Shown piece after piece: positions 6,167-6,364 of a stretch of 6,364 nt of DNA. A program made the translations under genes and the position numbers. This stretch comes from Anaerolineaceae bacterium (GTDB lineage Bacteria; Chloroflexota; Anaerolineae; Anaerolineales; Anaerolineaceae), in assembly GCA_014860845.1 (NCBI GenBank), contig JACZIY010000094.1, positions 1-6,364 of the forward strand, in the 5' to 3' direction. The first letter of the stretch is position 1; each line of letters starts with the position of its first letter. The notes beneath the pieces were generated by a model. The model was not told where the DNA came from and did no database searches. It saw only the letters and a list, made by a program, of their open reading frames with translations.

Positions 6167-6200
6167 CTCCGCAAAAGAAAATACGACCAGTTTGGTAAAA
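6159..6200. promoter_or_regulatory. Spaced inverted repeat between divergent promoters, candidate XRE operator
   Basis: TTTTACCA (6159-6166) and TGGTAAAA (6193-6200) are exact reverse complements, with centres 34 bases apart, near three helical turns. The left arm overlaps the predicted XRE -10 box and the right arm ends 4 bases before the -35 box of the divergent gene. This placement suits a regulator binding both sites and controlling both promoters. The XRE protein is the obvious candidate, but this is inferred from position only. Confidence 0.35.
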
Positions 6201-6204
6201 GATA

Positions 6205-6232
6205 TTGACAAGTTGAAAATAATCGCTATAAT
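6205..6232 (+). promoter_or_regulatory. Consensus sigma70-type promoter for the gene at 6273
   Basis: TTGACA (6205-6210) and TATAAT (6227-6232) are both perfect consensus hexamers with a 16-base spacer. Transcription should begin near 6239, giving a leader of about 34 bases with GGAAGGAG (6259-6266) before the ATG. A promoter this strong is usually held in check, and palindromes cover its -10 box (CTATAAT-G-ATTATAG, 6226-6240) and its start point (6238-6253). Confidence 0.85.
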
Positions 6233-6237
6233 GATTA

Positions 6238-6253
6238 TAGAACAGATGTTCTA
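6238..6253. promoter_or_regulatory. 16-bp palindrome with GAAC-N4-GTTC core, LexA-box-like operator
   Basis: TAGAACAGATGTTCTA pairs perfectly over 7 bases on each side of a central GA. The core GAAC-AGAT-GTTC matches the GAAC-N4-GTTC box recognised by LexA/DinR in Gram-positive bacteria. It covers the predicted transcription start of the downstream gene, where a bound repressor would block initiation. It could equally be the site of the neighbouring XRE protein or of the RHH-like product itself; LexA control is a hypothesis only. Confidence 0.55.
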
Positions 6254-6272
6254 AATATGGAAGGAGTAAATT

Positions 6273-6364
6273 ATGTCAATTCGCAAATCCATTCTTATTG
6301 ATGATGAAACTTGGGCACACTTGAAAGATATGACTGATTCAGATATGCGTTCAGCCAGTAACTT
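6273..6364 (+). CDS. Putative ribbon-helix-helix-like small protein, 3' end beyond window
   Basis: Thirty complete codons are visible before the window ends. The ATG at 6273 has a strong GGAAGGAG (6259-6266), with 6 bases between its AAGGAG and the ATG, and follows a perfect consensus promoter. The start of the protein (IRKSILIDDETWAHLKDMTD, residues 3-22) has the shape of a CopG/Arc ribbon-helix-helix domain: a short beta strand (KSILIDDETW) then a helix beginning at ETWAHLK and a turn leading to SASN. Proteins of this kind bind DNA as dimers and often serve as antitoxins or autoregulators. The assignment rests on a fragment, and the second helix cannot be seen. Confidence 0.55.
   Translation, partial: MSIRKSILIDDETWAHLKDMTDSDMRSASN

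Noticed and set aside
6033..6254. 73-codon plus-strand frame
   Set aside because: It is antisense to the XRE gene and continues through the divergent promoter region, where its peptide is unlike any real protein.

Overview
The window is a mid-GC bacterial segment with standard Shine-Dalgarno sites and sigma70-type promoters. The protein set (microbial PARG family, TetR, rifampin-phosphotransferase-like PEP-utilizing enzyme, DHA1 efflux pump, small XRE regulator) and the style of the palindromic repeats suggest an environmental lineage such as Chloroflexota (Anaerolineae-like). That placement is an impression from familiarity and not proven by anything in the sequence. No rRNA, tRNA, CRISPR array, transposase or integrase is visible.

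Left part (1-922): a gene of the TIGR02452 / DUF2263 family (microbial poly(ADP-ribose) glycohydrolase, macrodomain-like) with a good ribosome binding site and a -10 box. Its reading frame is broken near 514-518. The N-terminal half, with the GGG...QEE signature, and the C-terminal half, with the GAWGCGDFGN motif, lie in different frames, so the gene is frameshifted or contains a sequencing error.

Middle part (923-5588): a 254-base gap carries two perfect REP-like palindromes, a 14-bp palindrome and a large inverted repeat just upstream of a TetR regulator. The regulator starts a compact same-strand set: tetR, 46 bases, an 860-residue enzyme with the domain order of rifampin phosphotransferases (ATP-grasp, middle domain, C-terminal phosphohistidine domain), 4 bases, and a 12-helix drug-antiporter-like MFS pump. 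The inferred logic is that the TetR protein senses a small molecule, the enzyme modifies it (possibly phosphorylation) and the MFS protein exports it or its product. The substrate cannot be read from the sequence.

Right part (5589-6364): a convergent minus-strand pair, namely an XRE-type regulator and, overlapping its 3' end by 44 bases in another frame, a 54-residue putative single-pass membrane protein that is easy to miss. Divergent from them is the start of a ribbon-helix-helix-like small protein cut by the window edge. The 121-base divergent region is rich in signals: a promoter with both hexamers at perfect consensus, a 16-bp palindrome with a GAAC-N4-GTTC core at its start point, a dyad on the -10 box, and an 8-bp inverted repeat linking the two promoters. 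It looks like a small genetic switch.
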